Shown here: piece after piece, positions 34,019-47,012 of the stretch
How the letters are laid out: every line of letters starts with the position of its first letter
Numbering within the stretch: the first letter of the stretch is position 1
Assembly: GCA_014529385.2 (NCBI GenBank)
Contig: CM043962.1
Coordinates: 92,764,180 to 92,828,179 of the forward strand
Direction: 5' to 3'
DNA: 64,000 bases
Source of the DNA: Adiantum capillus-veneris
Taxonomy: Eukaryota > Streptophyta > Polypodiopsida > Polypodiales > Pteridaceae
Position numbers and translations under genes: made by a program
The notes under the pieces: model-generated
The model's database searches: none
Seen by the model: only the letters and a program-made list of their open reading frames with translations
What the model was told of the DNA's origin: nothing

Positions 34019-35541
34019 TTCCTTGACATTGCCTGCATCATAGGCCTCAATGCTGCTTGGCTCTTACCTTCCACGAAAATAGTGCGACCTATATAAGTCA
34101 AAGGTTGCTGCGGTTGTTGTTATGCTTGCAGATGTTATTTAAGATGAATTTTATGCAATTTGAGAAGAATTTGTTGTATACAAGGTAATAAAATCATGTT
34201 TGTTTGGTTATGTAGGTACTTGTTCTCGACCATCAAAACATTGATAGCTTCTCGCAAAATGTTAGCAACATAAGAGGTGAGGACTCATTCCTCACTCAGG
34301 ATTTGGCTTCATCTTTAAAGTTTTCATAGCTTTCAAGCTTTTAATATGTAGTCTTTGTGGTAGTTGATTTGCTCTTGGATTGTACATGCGACAAAATGAG
34401 AGGATGTTACCCGTGTTTGTTCTAGCTAATTTGCACCCTTAGTAACATTTTTTTTTTTGGTTTTCTTGTTTATTAATTTGGCTTGAAGCATGAAGTGAGC
34501 CTGAAGTTTGAACGTCTAGAAAAAATTATCACCCAAAAACAGTAGACTGTCCATCAATAACACTGTAAATAATACAAGTGAAAAAAATGCTCATGGTTCC
34601 TCAAGTACAAAGCATGCTATTTGTTTGCATCTTTTTTTTTCAACAAGCAGTCATTCGGTACTTCTTTAGCCTCTTTTGTAATTTTTCCATGATTCCTCGT
34701 ACAAGAAAGGTAAAAATTTCGTAGAGATTATTTTTTCTAGGTTTGTCACAGAAATAGAGAAAATGATTGTTTGTTGGTCAAATCATATCCAAATCAAGTG
34801 AGACTTGATAGGTAGGTTGAAAACATCATAACCAAGCTGTTAAAACCTAAGCAGACAAAAATTTGGTGGCATGGAATGAACTCATTTGTCTAGGTCTCTT
34901 ATGAATCCCTGGTTCAAATTGAGAGCGCACTTGCGAATAAGGCTTCCTAGCACTCTCTCTCACATTCATAAGTCACACAAAACAAGATGAAGGGATCTAT
35001 TTCCATGTGGATCTACAGGATGCCATCACAAAAATGCTAATGGCTTTGTGTTAAGGATGCTAATATTTTGATTGTTAAAGATGCAAATATTCTAATTTCG
35101 TACTATTTTTTTCATTGTTTTTTGGTTGCTAGTTCAAATCAATGGATAGTTATACTTATATATTGCTTTTTATATGTGGATAGCATAGTAAAAATATTTT
35201 GACTAGTGTACCTAATTAAGGAAAGAAATACTTACAAAATGTCTCTTCAAAATCACTTGTCCACTGGGATCCAAAAAGATGAAGAACGAGCTTTATTTTA
35301 ATGAACATTTTCTCGTGGACTGCGAGAAGATGCAGCATCACAATATTGCCAAGATCTTCTACAATGCTCATAGATAAAAGTGTTATGGCTAGATTTAAGA
35401 TATAACTTATTTTCTAAGGGGAAAAAAGTTTGGAATATACAAAAGATTTTTCTTGACGATCTGGTTGATTGGGATGGAAATTTAAAATTAGTGTTGGCCA
35501 AAGAGAAGTTGGGCCTAATCAAATATCACAAAATGACCCAG

Positions 35542-35725
35542 TATGGAGGTGGAAACATGCTTTTATCATTGATGCGCTATAGAATGAGTATGATAATCCG
35601 ACTCTTGGCTTGGTCAAGCGTATGGACTTGGGCTTTGTTTGAAAATATATCTATGTATAGCTTATGGAGATGGAAACATGTCTTTATCATTGATGCGCTA
35701 CATAATGAATATGATAATCCATCTC
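35542..35725. repeat. Tandem duplication, about 121-bp period
   Basis: TATGGAGRTGGAAACATG and CATTGATGCGCTA plus AATGARTATGATAATCC recur at 35542 and 35663. Confidence 0.85.
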
Positions 35726-36190
35726 GTTCTAGCAAAATGGATTTGTACTTATGAAGAGCCCTAGTAGATTTGAACTAAGTTACATAGCGACTCTTGACTT
35801 CGTGAGGGCTTGGTTTTGAAGATATGTCTATGTGTATAAATTGAATGGAGGTTTAGGGTTTAAGATATGAAATCTTTGAGTTTCTTTTTAGTTTCGACAT
35901 CCACTAATGCAAATAAAAGAGTTCTCTTTCACGTCAAAATTATATACATAAGTTTTAGGGTGTGCTTGAACTTTTGTTAAAAAAGTACTACATAAGGGTA
36001 CACAAGCATATAAATACACAAGCATGCCATTTATGTGATGTGCCATAAAAAGTTCAGTACTTAGATCCTAGAAGCAGCCAGAACTGTAATCCTCCTTAAG
36101 ACAACCCGGCATTAAGTTAGAGATCCACAAAAACTAGAAGTTACATGTTGTACTGAGTTAAAAAATGTCTCTTTTATGCATAGTGTGAAT

Positions 36191-36349
36191 GTTTTTATGA
36201 AAACCAGGTAGATAATAAGAGCCAGAGAATCCATATGTATTTTTTCATGTAGAGTCCCAGATATGTAGCTTTATATGGTGTTTATGAAAACCGGGTAGAC
36301 AATAAGAGCCAAAAAACCCGTTTGTATTTTTTCATGTAGAGTCCTAGAT
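36191..36349. repeat. Tandem duplication, about 88-bp period
   Basis: TTTATGAAAACCRGGTAGA, AATAAGAGCC and TTTTTTCATGTAGAGTCC recur at 36191 and 36279. Confidence 0.88.
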
Positions 36350-36989
36350 GATGCCAAAATCACATGTAGAATCCAGATGTTGTAGAATCACATGTACTAC
36401 ATGTGCTAATTTTAACAAGGATACCCACTTTGCCCAGTAGCTATCCACTATGGAGAAGCCAAGTGAAAGTGTAAGGTAGGCACTCAATACCAATAGCTAT
36501 ATTAAGTTTTGAGGAAAAGGTAGTCCAGCTACATATCGACCAAAGTAATCCATCTATATATCCAAGGTTATCTTTAAGTGAATTACAAAGCCAGTAGGAA
36601 TACCATTTTAGGTATGACAAAAAACATTTTAGGTATACCTTAAATAATCAAAGCTATATTAAGTTGGAGACAACTTGCACAAAGGTAAGCCAGCTAAGTA
36701 TCCAAAATCATCTCAGGCAAGTGACAAACCGAGTAGGGAAAATTGATCTAGGGATGCAATATATATCATTAGTCAACAGATTAACAATGTACCAGTGGAA
36801 AATGAGATCAAACGATATCACTATGCTGTGTGGTTGGGATAAACGTGGAAGAGAAGTTCCACTGTCTCATGTTTAAATGTGTGTGTGTGTGTGTGTGTGA
36901 GATAGTATCATGAAATAGTGAATGTTTAGGTTTTAGGGTGTGCTTGAAATTTTGTTAAAAATGTACTACAAATTTTTAAAAGGAGTAAC

Positions 36990-37325
36990 TTGTTTATTTT
37001 TTTGTTTTGTTTTGTTTATTTAGATATATCTACTCCAGGATACTTTGAGCTACCCATGGCAAGAAAGGAGATTGTCGTGCATTTGAATGAGGGTAGTTTA
37101 GACCAAGACACAACTTTGGGCTTTGTTCTTCTAAAGTTCGAAGGTACTTACAAAGACTTGAGAGCAGAAATTTCTTGTGACAAGATATTTTGTGATGACT
37201 TTGTGTTTTTGGGAGGGTCCAAAATGCTTCCTTTAGCACCATCACAAGAGGAGAGGTGGGAAGTTGAAGTGGAGGAGGTGACATTTCGGGAAAAAGAGGA
37301 AAGTAATGCATGCAAGCGTCCATAA
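36990..37325 (+). CDS. Unidentified ORF, possible exon fragment
   Basis: A 111-codon frame starts in a T-rich stretch that ends TTTATTTAG at about 37023, which resembles a plant 3' splice site. If so, the exon proper begins at about 37024 and the apparent ATG at 36990 is intronic. The protein part contains a VHLNEG...TLGFVLLKFEGTYKDLRAEI segment, a FVFLGG segment, then a Glu-rich end. I do not recognise the family. It lacks repeat-element motifs, so it may be a host-gene fragment. Confidence 0.35.
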   Translation: MFIFLFCFVYLDISTPGYFELPMARKEIVVHLNEGSLDQDTTLGFVLLKFEGTYKDLRAEISCDKIFCDDFVFLGGSKMLPLAPSQEERWEVEVEEVTFREKEESNACKRP

Positions 37326-37913
37326 GTGGATTCCATGGGTTTAAGCAATGATCCACCTACCTTGAGCTCTAGCAATAATTTGACAATGTTTTTAATTAAA
37401 GCAAACAAGGGCTTGCTCCCACACAACCTTTCTTCTATGGGCAATGTTGGAGCAGCCGGTAAAGGGACAACTAATTGACGATATTGAAGGTGGCAAAGGT
37501 ACCGACGGCATAGGTTTGATAGGCAATGGCAACACACAATGGTTATCTCAAGACGCGAGACGACGTCTACAAGGCAAAATAGTTCAACTGCTATTTTTGG
37601 AGTTCAAATAGAAAGCAAGTTACTTATTTAATTTTGGGTGCAAACACACGAGAAGAAGCACTCTCAAAATCTCATATCACATGTGTAACTTTTTTGATAG
37701 CAGTCACGCTCAAGAGACTCGTTCAAGAAGATGAGTAGTTCAAAAGTAGCTTCAACAAGAAACATGTAGTTTTACTCCCCTTTTATAGCCAACAAAGCGC
37801 TCATAAGTTCCATCAAAGCAAACATTTCATTAGGTTGTTTCATTAAACTAACTGAATCCACTTTTTCATATGAAAGCTTTAAAATTGTTTTTTTTATAAA
37901 AAAAACCTATTGG
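37326..37913. other. No recognised gene
   Basis: Sequence between the possible exon and the outer LTR element. Nothing supported was seen. Confidence 0.5.
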
Positions 37914-38102
37914 TGTTAGGGGGCCTTTGTGCCTTGCCTGGACGCTCCAGCTATGGGCGCCCGCCCACTGTACATATACAAAGAATAAGGGGCGGCTCAT
38001 CTTGAGGTTGCTCCACCCACACACCTTGCACTCTCTCTCCTTCTCCCCTTCCCGCATGCACACACCGCATCGCACACACGCATTCTGTGCACTGCACTCA
38101 CA
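37914..38102 (+). repeat. Left LTR of the short-LTR element
   Basis: About 189 bp, starting TGTTAGG and ending CTCACA, similar to 52992-53200. Confidence 0.85.
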
Positions 38103-38104
38103 AC

Positions 38105-38116
38105 TGGTATTAGAGC
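38105..38116 (+). other. Primer binding site, tRNA-Met-like
   Basis: TGGTATTAGAGC differs by one base from the standard TGGTATCAGAGC. Confidence 0.8.
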
Positions 38117-41100
38117 GATGTTGACGATCACTGCGCATGCAACGATTTTCTGGAGATCGGCACGAAAGCGATGAGCTCGTCGGCTATGGTGGAGCTTGGA
38201 GCTTGAACTCAAGCTTGGCGGCGGTAGATTTGACGCAGAGGAGTCTAATTGGAAGAGATTCGAACAGACCTCGGAGCTCGAAGGTCCCGACACGAGCAGC
38301 CCCTCTCAAGACGAGGGAATCTTTAAGCAATTTGAGGATCTCTGTAGGAATCGAGAATGAAAATCCTGTAGGGCAAGGGAGCATTGGACATTCAACAAAC
38401 TTAAGGATCTGCAAGGCAGATCCGAGCAAGTCTACAGAGGTAGGGGATCGAGAGTAAAGCAGGGAGAATTGAAGCCTTTTGAGCATCAGTATCCATGAAT
38501 GCATGTGGGCAATGGGCAGCCATGGAAAAATCTGAAGCCAAAATTGTGAGTGGGCTTTGAAGCTGCAAATTGAAGCTAAGTCGAGGCTTTTGAATCCTTA
38601 AAGAGCACATCTTATGTAGCGCTAGGAAGTGTGCACATCCCACAAGCAACAAGTGTGTGTATGGTTGTGTGCACACACAACCACACACACACATTGGACA
38701 AAGGCAAGGAAATTAAACAGCAATGCTATTAAAAGCAAGGGAAAATTAAGCAAGCATTGGGGAATTGGGGGAAAATTGTAGCTCATGAGGGAATTGGATA
38801 GGCAAGGGAAATTGGGGTGTGTGTGGGTTGTGTGCATACACACACACACACACAAGTACTTATTTAGCTAACATTTTTTCTATGATACCTATCAACTATG
38901 TTCAAAAAAATCCTAGGCTTACTGACATATGGCTTGGCATTATAAAACCCCCCCAAAAATAATCCTATTTTTCCCCCTATGGGCACCCACCCATGCTAAA
39001 ACCGGGGTTAGTGACATCCTACATGTGGACAACTAGCTAATCAAGATAGGTGAGGTTATTTGCATGTTTCCCTCTTGGCTACCCTAAGATACTCCCATCA
39101 TGGGATGGTATCCCTATGGAAGAAACTTAATAAGCTTAAACGTGGGCATAAACTCTCTCGTGTAACGAGGTCGGCTTCACGCTCTGTATCTTAGCCTCAG
39201 TCTCTCCTCCTTATCGTGTTACTGGCGTGTAGGTGGCTCTGTACACCATGACCTAGCCCCGAGGCGGCTACATTTGGTTCCTTGATGGGAATGGCACCCA
39301 GCCAAATCAAGCATAGAATGATGGAAGTTACTGCTCACAACACGCCATGATTGTTCAAGCTCGACCTGCTTCTATTTAAACAGGTGAGGGTGCATTTTGC
39401 CTCTCACTTAGCCTTGAGTGTGTTTGATAGTGTGAGAGTTTAAAGAGAATATTGTGTGCATTGCTGCTTGCTGTGGTGGTATGGAGCTCATAGTGCAGCC
39501 CACACAGGTTTGTACCTGGCTTTAATTCATTCTTGTACTATAATATGGTAAGCTCTATATGAAATGGTTGTTTTGAGGTGATGTAAGCACCTTTGCTCGT
39601 ACCTCAGTAAGACACACTAAAGGAACATTTGTGGTAACTGCTTGATAGTTTGTTAAAATAGGCTTGATAAGGCCCATATATTAGTTAAGAATAGGCTGTG
39701 AATGGGTTTAACTTCACCTTATAAAAGCTACTAACAGTAATTTTTGATGGTGTTAATAAAGATTTAAAAGTGAATGGCACTGTCTTGAGATGGCTATCTT
39801 TGGCTCTGTATATGTATGATAACACTTGGAGTGGTTGATTGCTATGATATATTGGTTGATTCAATAGCGCATGGGGTGGTTCCTTGCCTAAAAATGGCAT
39901 TGGGTAGGAGGAAAAACTGGGTGTAGGGTTGTTTTGTTCCAACCCTGCTTTTTGACATTACTGTGCATTATGGTCTATATTGCACTATATCTTGGTATTG
40001 AGCCCTGCATAAATGAAACTCATTGCATATTCTAAGTTATACTTGGAACCCTTCTTACCCTAGTGAAGGAACCACACAAGGAGGGGAGTGTTTCACTACT
40101 CTTGACTGGTAAGTTCTGCCATGATCTGTTCATACTATAGACGGGACCTCTTCATATTACTTTGGACTCTAGTAGTACTGTACACAACTATGGTACTTGG
40201 TAACTGGTAGCATCACCTACCTTTTAGGACTAAAAAACAATGGTGTTGTGCTTTCTCTCTGTTCTCTGGACTCTTTATCTGACGGGTAGTAACCTCTGCG
40301 TATTACCGCGTAATCTAATGGGATTTGCTTCCCTGGTGCCATTTTGGGAATGTTGCACTTGCCAAAATTCTTTTTAGGTGGCATGACATCCGAAATGGTT
40401 GATACATTGTCAGGACTGTAAATAAGTATGGTTATTTTTTTTTAAAAATTGCTAAACGAGCTGTAAAAGGATTTTTTCACATATGATTCATTAACATCTT
40501 AGTTCTGTCTCTTTTCTGACACGGAAGGATAGGTTACTACGTTGTTTTTTGTTTTTTGGAAGGTTTGGTAACTCGTTCACTAGTTTGGTGGAATATACTT
40601 GGTGGAAAGATTGGTATAAATATACAAAATGACTTGGGACATACAAACTGAAGTAGGGTGATTCAGTTAGCCCAAGTGGACTTATATATTGGTTGAGTTC
40701 GATAAACATGGCCGAGTCAGATATCTTTTACTAAAAAATAGAATTTTGTGTTGATAAGAGGTATTTAAAGGTTTTTTTTGTTATTTTATAGCTTCATGGT
40801 ACTTAAAAAACTAGAGGAATTAGTGCTTGACAAATCTGGTAAAATCTGGTATTGACTGATGAGATGCTATAGAAACTAAGACACTTGGATAGGAAGGGGT
40901 GGTGGCCTTCTGATAAAAAATGATATGATTTTTAATATATATTTAAGGTATAAATAAAAGGTGGGGACCATACTTATAATATAATTATAGGGTTAAATAA
41001 AACTTTTTTACAAAAAATCTAGAATACCTTGAAAACTTTGGACATTGGTTTTAAGTTAAAAAAATTATAAGTTGGACATGGATAACAACTGATAGTCCAT

Positions 41101-41471
41101 TGACACCTGTGAAACACATCCAAGGCTAACGTATGTGTTGTCTTGTTTGGATGGATGCAGGTGAGGTCTCTATCCTTTCTTGGAATTTTTTTGGCTTAAA
41201 GGCAAATGTCTATCCATGATTATACTAGTTTATACTGGAATGAGGCTTCATTCTCATAAGCCATGTACAAAGGTAATTCTAAGACCGAGTTGTTTCTGTA
41301 CTTATCATTGCCTTTTCTCTAAAGCCATATGTCTTTTGAATGTTAAAGTTCAATTATGTCTTATTATTTAAGTAAAAATAGCTACACACAAAGAGGTTTT
41401 CGACAAGGAGCTGCAGAGAAGTCAAATTCAATTCCCCCCCCCCCCCCTCTTAGAGTGTGTGTAAGGAAATA
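38117..41471 (+). other. Left internal part of the short-LTR element, no clear gene
   Basis: Holds (TG)n/(CA)n-rich stretches near 38650-38695 and 38816-38853, a C-run at 41434-41448 within TTAGAGTG-type sequence, and long AT-rich tracts. The part after 39000 may contain further unrecognised element remnants. No gag or pol motif was found. Confidence 0.5.
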
Positions 41472-42146
41472 TGCACCGTAATGGAATTGGCCTATTAACT
41501 TGAGAGTAGCGGAAATTAATGAGAGTATTATTGAGAGATTACTTTGTGAGAATAGCGGGTGAACATAATTGAAGATATCAACATAGACATAGCAATTAGT
41601 TAACTTGGCATGAACAATACTTTTGCAAGAGAGAGAATTTAGAGAACATGACAACAGTTGAGGACCGGATTTATGTGGAGGCGGTCCCCCTTCCAATAGG
41701 CATTTGTATTATGATTTCTCCATTAAGAGAGACTTGTTACAATACAATCTTCGTGTTCCTTGTGACCTAGGTGATGCAATGAAGATGGAAAGCTTCATGC
41801 ATCACAAGCATAACATAAAATTTGAAGAAAGCTTTAGCTATCCAAGCCTCAGTCCCAAGACCTCAAACACCTTCGAAAATGGAGAGAGCTAGCAGGAAAT
41901 GAGGGTAGGAAAGATGAAGGAGAAACATTTCATAGGAGAAAGAATTAGTTCCTCACTTTTCATAACTCTTCTAGCTAGCATACATAATAGCATAGTAATG
42001 AAGATGGAGAACATGAAAAGCTTAAGCATTGAAGCATGGCTCTTGGTTGAATTTGCACTCCATAGCCAAGATTGTTGGTGTAGGCTCTCAACCTCTACTT
42101 GCTTGGAGAAGGTGAGGGGGCTCTTGCACTTTGCACTATGCATAAT

Positions 42147-42183
<37 letters not shown>

Positions 42184-43096
42184 TGTGGGAGAGTATACCC
42201 CCTAAGCAACCCCCTAGATTGCTTTGGTCGACCCCCCCTTGTAGCTCATGCGTGAAGCTCATTGGACCCCTCCAGTCCTCGCCAATCACAAGCAAGAGGC
42301 ATTACAAGAAACAAGGGTAGCCTTGGGACAAGCGTCCCCCTTTCCCCTTCGAGAGAGAGGACTTGATAAATGCAAAGACAATTAATTAAATCTCCTAAAT
42401 TATCATTAAACCCCTTGGGTGGCCAACCAATAGGCTTCAGGCACACCATGAGGGCAACATGAGGAGGAACTTGACAAGTGTCCCTTTTGCTTTTTTTGTA
42501 CTAGGCATGCCTTGTGTGAGTGTGTGTGTGTGTGTTCTCTCACATCCCCCCTCATGTAGGGCTCGCCCCCTCCTTGTAGGTATTGACATTGACCTTTTGC
42601 ACACCTCAATCCACTCAACTTGGGTTTGGTTCCCACCACTTGGTTCCCACCACAAGCTTGGGCCGAGTTCCCACCTCAAGTACAACCCTAGCATCTCAAG
42701 CATGACAAGCACCTCAAGCATCCCAATCATCAAGCACCTCAAGCATCTCAATCATCAAGCACCTCAAGTACATTAGTCATCAAGCATGACAAGCACCTCA
42801 AGCTTGGGCCGGGTTCCCACCTCAAACACAACCCTAGCTTACCTAAGGTCAAAGGACTTTTACACTCATTATTGGAGGTCTTCAATGAAGCTAACCCTAA
42901 GGTCTTATGCTCCATTGGCTAGCCTTGCGATAGACCATATCTCATTTGGTCCCCTTTACCATTGGCCCCGTGTTGAGATAGATCTATAAGCACATGTCTA
43001 TGTCTTAACCGTTGTTCCCGTTTATTCTCCCACATTAAATGATCAATTTAATATGAGAAAATCATTTGGTTTGGTTAGATATTAGATTTTATGACA
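41472..43096 (-). repeat. 3' LTR of the chromovirus
   Basis: About 1.6 kb. It begins TGTCATAAAATC on the minus strand at 43096. It aligns in reverse with the solo LTR at 46749-48612 along its whole length. Its first 844 bases also align directly with 50225-51119. It carries a (GT)n run at 42149-42180 and a second at 42518-42534. Confidence 0.85.
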
Positions 43097-43110
43097 CTAC
43101 CTCTCTGTTG
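43097..43110 (-). other. Polypurine tract of the chromovirus
   Basis: On the minus strand, CAACAGAGAGGTAG directly precedes TGTCATAA. Confidence 0.65.
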
Positions 43111-43469
43111 AAATCATAGTCGTTCTTGACTATGAGGTAGAAGAGGTAAAGCCTTAGTCATCAGTCAATTTTACTTAGCGGGTAGAGGATCCATTTTTAC
43201 CCTACGACATCTTTCCAAGATGGATGACTAATCCATTTGGTGCTTGGGAGACATAGCTGTTGCAAGCATGTCTGCTCTTTAGTCCATTTCATTCTCCCAA
43301 AGTAGAGTGACAAATTCTACTTGGTGTTTGAGAGACATTGTCATCACAAACATGATTTTAAGCATGCGTACTATTTAAATTTGTGCACAATTAAAAAGAG
43401 AACTAGTCTTATAAGACAAAAACATGGGTCATTTAAAAGAAATTTGTACATTTGCTTACTTTAATGTAG

Positions 43470-44912
43470 CATATTCCTTGCATCCATCTAGCATCTTCAA
43501 AAGGATAATTTTTGAACTTAATAAGATATCGTCGGATAATCTTACCATGTCATAGTACCTTGTCTTCATGCCGAAGGATAGCTTCGGGTTGTAGCACCTC
43601 TTTTTGGCCTTCAACTTCGGGAGGGTCTTCAATTATTGGTTCACTTGGTGGCTCTCCTTTGTAGGACTTAAGTAGGCTCACATGAAAAGCATTGTGTATG
43701 AGCCAATGGTTGGGCAACTTGAATTGGTAGGCCGTCTCATTGATAAGCTTCAAAAATTGGAAAGGACCATAGTATCTTTTTGCTAACTTAACATAATACT
43801 TTTGATGGCCCGTAGGATTTTTGCCCGTTGTTTGCCTTAATCAAGCCTTAGGAAACTTAAGTAAGACCCTTTCTTTGAATGGCAAGGCCCTTCTGTGCTT
43901 GTCAGCAACAGCTTTTTTCCTTTGTTGAGAGATGGATATAGCCTCCTTAATCTTTTAAAAAGATTCTTGTAGGTCACGGCTATACTCATCGGTAACAAAG
44001 ATCTTCCCATGTACTTTGAGTAGCAAGGGACTTTTAGGTCTTCCCTCAGTGATCTCAAAAGGTGCTTTTCCTGTAGAAGTATGTACATTATTATTGTAGG
44101 CATACTCTACAAGAGGTAACTACTTTTCCCATTGTGAGCGTTGATTTACTTCGATAACATAAGTCTTGAGTAGATCGAGTATCGTAAGTTTGGTTATCTC
44201 ACTTTGGCCATCCGTTTCTGGGAGATAGGCCGAAGAGAAATTCAATCTTGTTCCTAGATTTTCAAAGAGACCTTTCTTGAAATTACTGGTCATTCTAGGA
44301 TCTCTATTGGACATGATGGATGTTGGTAATCCATGGTGTTTGAAAATATGAGATATGAAGAGAGTTGCCATTTGGTGTGCCTTAATAGTCTTTTTGACAG
44401 GAATAAAGTGTGCTTGCTTGCTAAACCTATCGACTATTGTTCATATTCCTGTATTCCTATGGATAGACTTGGGTAATCCAAAGATGAAATCCATGGATAT
44501 ACTCTCCCATGGTGAATTTGGGATTGGCAATGACTGGAGTAATCCAGGTTGCTTCCCTCTATTATATTTTATCTTTTGGCATACTACACATTTTGAAACA
44601 TACTCTTGTATGTCCACTTTCATGGTAGGCCAATAGAAGTACGTCTCTACTCCTCGGAGAGTAGGTTGAATACCTCTACGCCCTGCACAAGGAGGTGCAT
44701 GGGATTCATACATAACTTTCTCACAAAGGGAATGGGTAACACATAGCCTATTGCCATGGAGAAGATAACCATCCTGCAAGGTGAATGGTTCCTCTTTATT
44801 CCCCAAAGCAAGGGCTGACATTATGTCTTTAAAATCAGGGTCAGTAGCATACTCATCTATCATAGAGGATAAATCATTGTGAGTAGCTATGGACACCGCA
44901 TTAAATTTTGGT
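43470..44912 (-). pseudogene. Chromovirus integrase with chromodomain
   Basis: The zinc domain (H...H...CVVCQ, about 44600-44700) is followed by the core with Asp in SMDFIFGLP (about 44490), the second Asp in SNRDPRM (about 44315) and Glu in ETDGQSE (about 44210). Downstream are NHWLIHNAFHVSLLK (about 43680) and then, after a TGA at about 43549, a chromodomain-like HGKIIRRYLIKFKNY...W. Stops at 44441, 44120 and 43837, plus small shifts, break the frame. Chromodomains in this family are thought to guide integration to particular chromatin. Confidence 0.88.
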
Positions 44913-44914
44913 CA

Positions 44915-46140
44915 TCGTGAAAGTGCATCGGCCACTTGGTTGTGCTTACCAGAAATGTGAGCAATATGGAAATTAAATTGCGAAAGAAAATTTGCCCACC
45001 TCATTTGTTTGTTAGAGAGCTTGGTTTGCGTCATGAAATACTTGAGACTTTGGTGATTTGTTTGTAGAATGAATGGAGTCCCCAAAAAGTAATGCTTCCA
45101 TGTGTCTAGGGCATGTAAAATAGCTAAAATCTCTTTCTCATAAATGCCTAAGACACGTTCATCAGTATTGAGCCTTTGGCTCTCATATGCTATGGCATGC
45201 CCTTCTTGAAGCAAAACTGCTCCAAGGCAATCACCACAAGCATCACATTGGACCTCAAATGGTTTTGAGAGATCGGGAAGCATGGGGACTGGTTGAGAGG
45301 TAAGCTTCTCCTTGAGCTTATCAAAAGCATTTTGCTCCTTAGCAGTCCATACATACTTAACGTTCTTCTTAGTTAAGTCATGTAGTGGTCCTGCTACTTG
45401 AGAGAATTTTGCTATGAAGTGTCTATAGTATGCGCACATACCAATAAGGCTTCTTAGCTCATGTCGATTCCTTGGATTAGGCCATGCTTTTATTACCTCT
45501 AACTTTGACGGATCCATACGGATACCATCTTGTGAGATAATATGACCTAGGTATTGAATGTCTTCAAGGAAAAATTCATTTTTTCTTTTGGTTGAGAAAA
45601 TGCATGTTTTCCCTCCAAAGACTTGAAGTATATGATGATATCATCAAAGAACACTCCAGTGAATTTACGGTAAGGTCTAAAATTTTCTCCATGAGACGAT
45701 TGAACGTAGCTGGTACATTAGTCAAACCAAAAGGCACGGTCTTTAGAATATCTTCATCCACTATCCTTATTTGATGGTAGCCACTTTAAGGTCAATCCTA
45801 TTGAAGTAGGTAGAGCCTTGTAGCTTATCAAACAGATCTTCTACCAGAGGCACGGGAAATCTGTTTTTGATAGTGATATGTTTTTAGTGCTTGATAGTCC
45901 ACACACATACGGTATGTACCTTCTTTCTTTTGCAATAAAAGGACTGGAGAACAAAAGGGAGAGGAACTAGGCCTCACCATCCTTTTGTCTACCAATTCCT
46001 ATACTTGCCTCATGGTCTCTTCTTGTTGAGCTTGTGAGACTCGATAAGGAGGCTTGTTAGGCGGTGAGCTTCCTGGAAGGAGCTCAATGCGATGGTCATC
46101 ATCCCTTAGTTTTGGAGGTAAGTCCATAGGGATATCATCG
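44915..46140 (-). pseudogene. Chromovirus RT and RNase H
   Basis: The frame 45517-44915 carries the RT connection (MDPSKLEVIKAWPNP, YYRHFIAKFS) and RNase H (VQCDACGDCLGAVL, NHQSLKYF, NQVADALSR). The catalytic RT block is broken over several frames: [15 protein letters not shown] at about 45711-45740 in one frame and FFDDIIIY near 45640 in another. The RT N-terminal part is visible near 45780-46130 only as frameshifted pieces. This frame lies in line with the integrase frame and is separated from it only by a stop at 44912. Confidence 0.85.
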
Positions 46141-46340
46141 ATGAAAACATCTTGGAATCCTTTTTAGAAAATTAGACAAGTCTAACTCTTCTTGATTCCT
46201 ACCATTTACATTTGATGCAACATTAGGATCTTTTAGAGTCTCTTTGACAAAAATCATGTAAGCAGAAATTGAGCTCTTCATTGATTTATCAAAAGCAGGA
46301 GAATTTACAAGTGGAATGGTGCAACCACGCTCACTAGCAT

Positions 46341-46743
46341 TTATATACATGTTCTTCCCCTGCAGGTGAAGTAGATTCTCCTTTCAGGGAACTTCATTTT
46401 GGCAGCCATGCAATCAAACCATGGCGCCCCTAGGATAGCATCCTCATGTTGGAGAGGAGAGATGAAAAAGTTTTCTTTATTGACATAGCTTTGGACATGA
46501 AGCCTCAACTTCCCTATCAAGGGAGTAAAGGAGGCTTGCTGACCCTTGAAAGCTGTGTCAGCCATTACCATATCTCCCATCTCAAAAGCTTGAATGCCCA
46601 ACTTGGTGGCTAACTCCTATGATATGAAGTTGTGAGTAGAGCCAGGGTCAAACAAGATGAAGGCATCATGCTCTCTTACCCTTCCCCAAGCATAGGACAG
46701 TGATGATCCTTTGCAATGAGCATCCTCTTTTGGAGCTTCGATG
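46341..46743 (-). pseudogene. Chromovirus protease
   Basis: The active-site string FDPGSTHNFIS (about 46640-46675) shows a D-P-G variant of the retropepsin D-S/T-G. It is followed after a stop by GDMVMADTAF and AILGAPWFDCM, the latter the typical ILGxxWL block of plant gypsy proteases. It is cut off from gag by the solo LTR just beyond 46749. Confidence 0.8.
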
Positions 46744-47012
46744 GTGGATGCCATTAAATATCTAATATCTAACCAACGCAAATGATTTTCTCATATTAAA
46801 CTGATCATTTAATATGGATAATAAACAGGAACAAGGGTTAGAATATAGACATGTGCTTACGAATCTATCTCAACGTGGGGCCAATGGTAAAGGGGCCCAA
46901 ATGAGAGATGGTTTGTCAAAGAGCAAGGTTAACTAAGGAAGTTTAAAAGATCTTAGGGTTAGCTTCATTAAAGACCTCCAATGGTTAGTGTTAAAAGTCC
47001 TTTTGACCTTAA

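Larger units (their letters stand above)
34019..36989. other. No recognised gene; AT-rich with local duplications
   Basis: AT-rich sequence with tandem duplications at 35542-35725 and 36191-36349 and a (TG)n run at 36879-36900. The open frame at 35380-35754 spans the first duplication and has no recognisable domain. Confidence 0.5.

Noticed and set aside
38629-38855. Repeated (CA)n/(TG)n spacing as a CRISPR-like array
   Set aside because: These are dinucleotide microsatellites without regular unique spacers, in plant nuclear DNA.
41889-42776. Overlapping ORFs rich in Val-Cys or His-Thr
   Set aside because: They arise from GT repeats within the LTR and have no support from homologous LTR copies.
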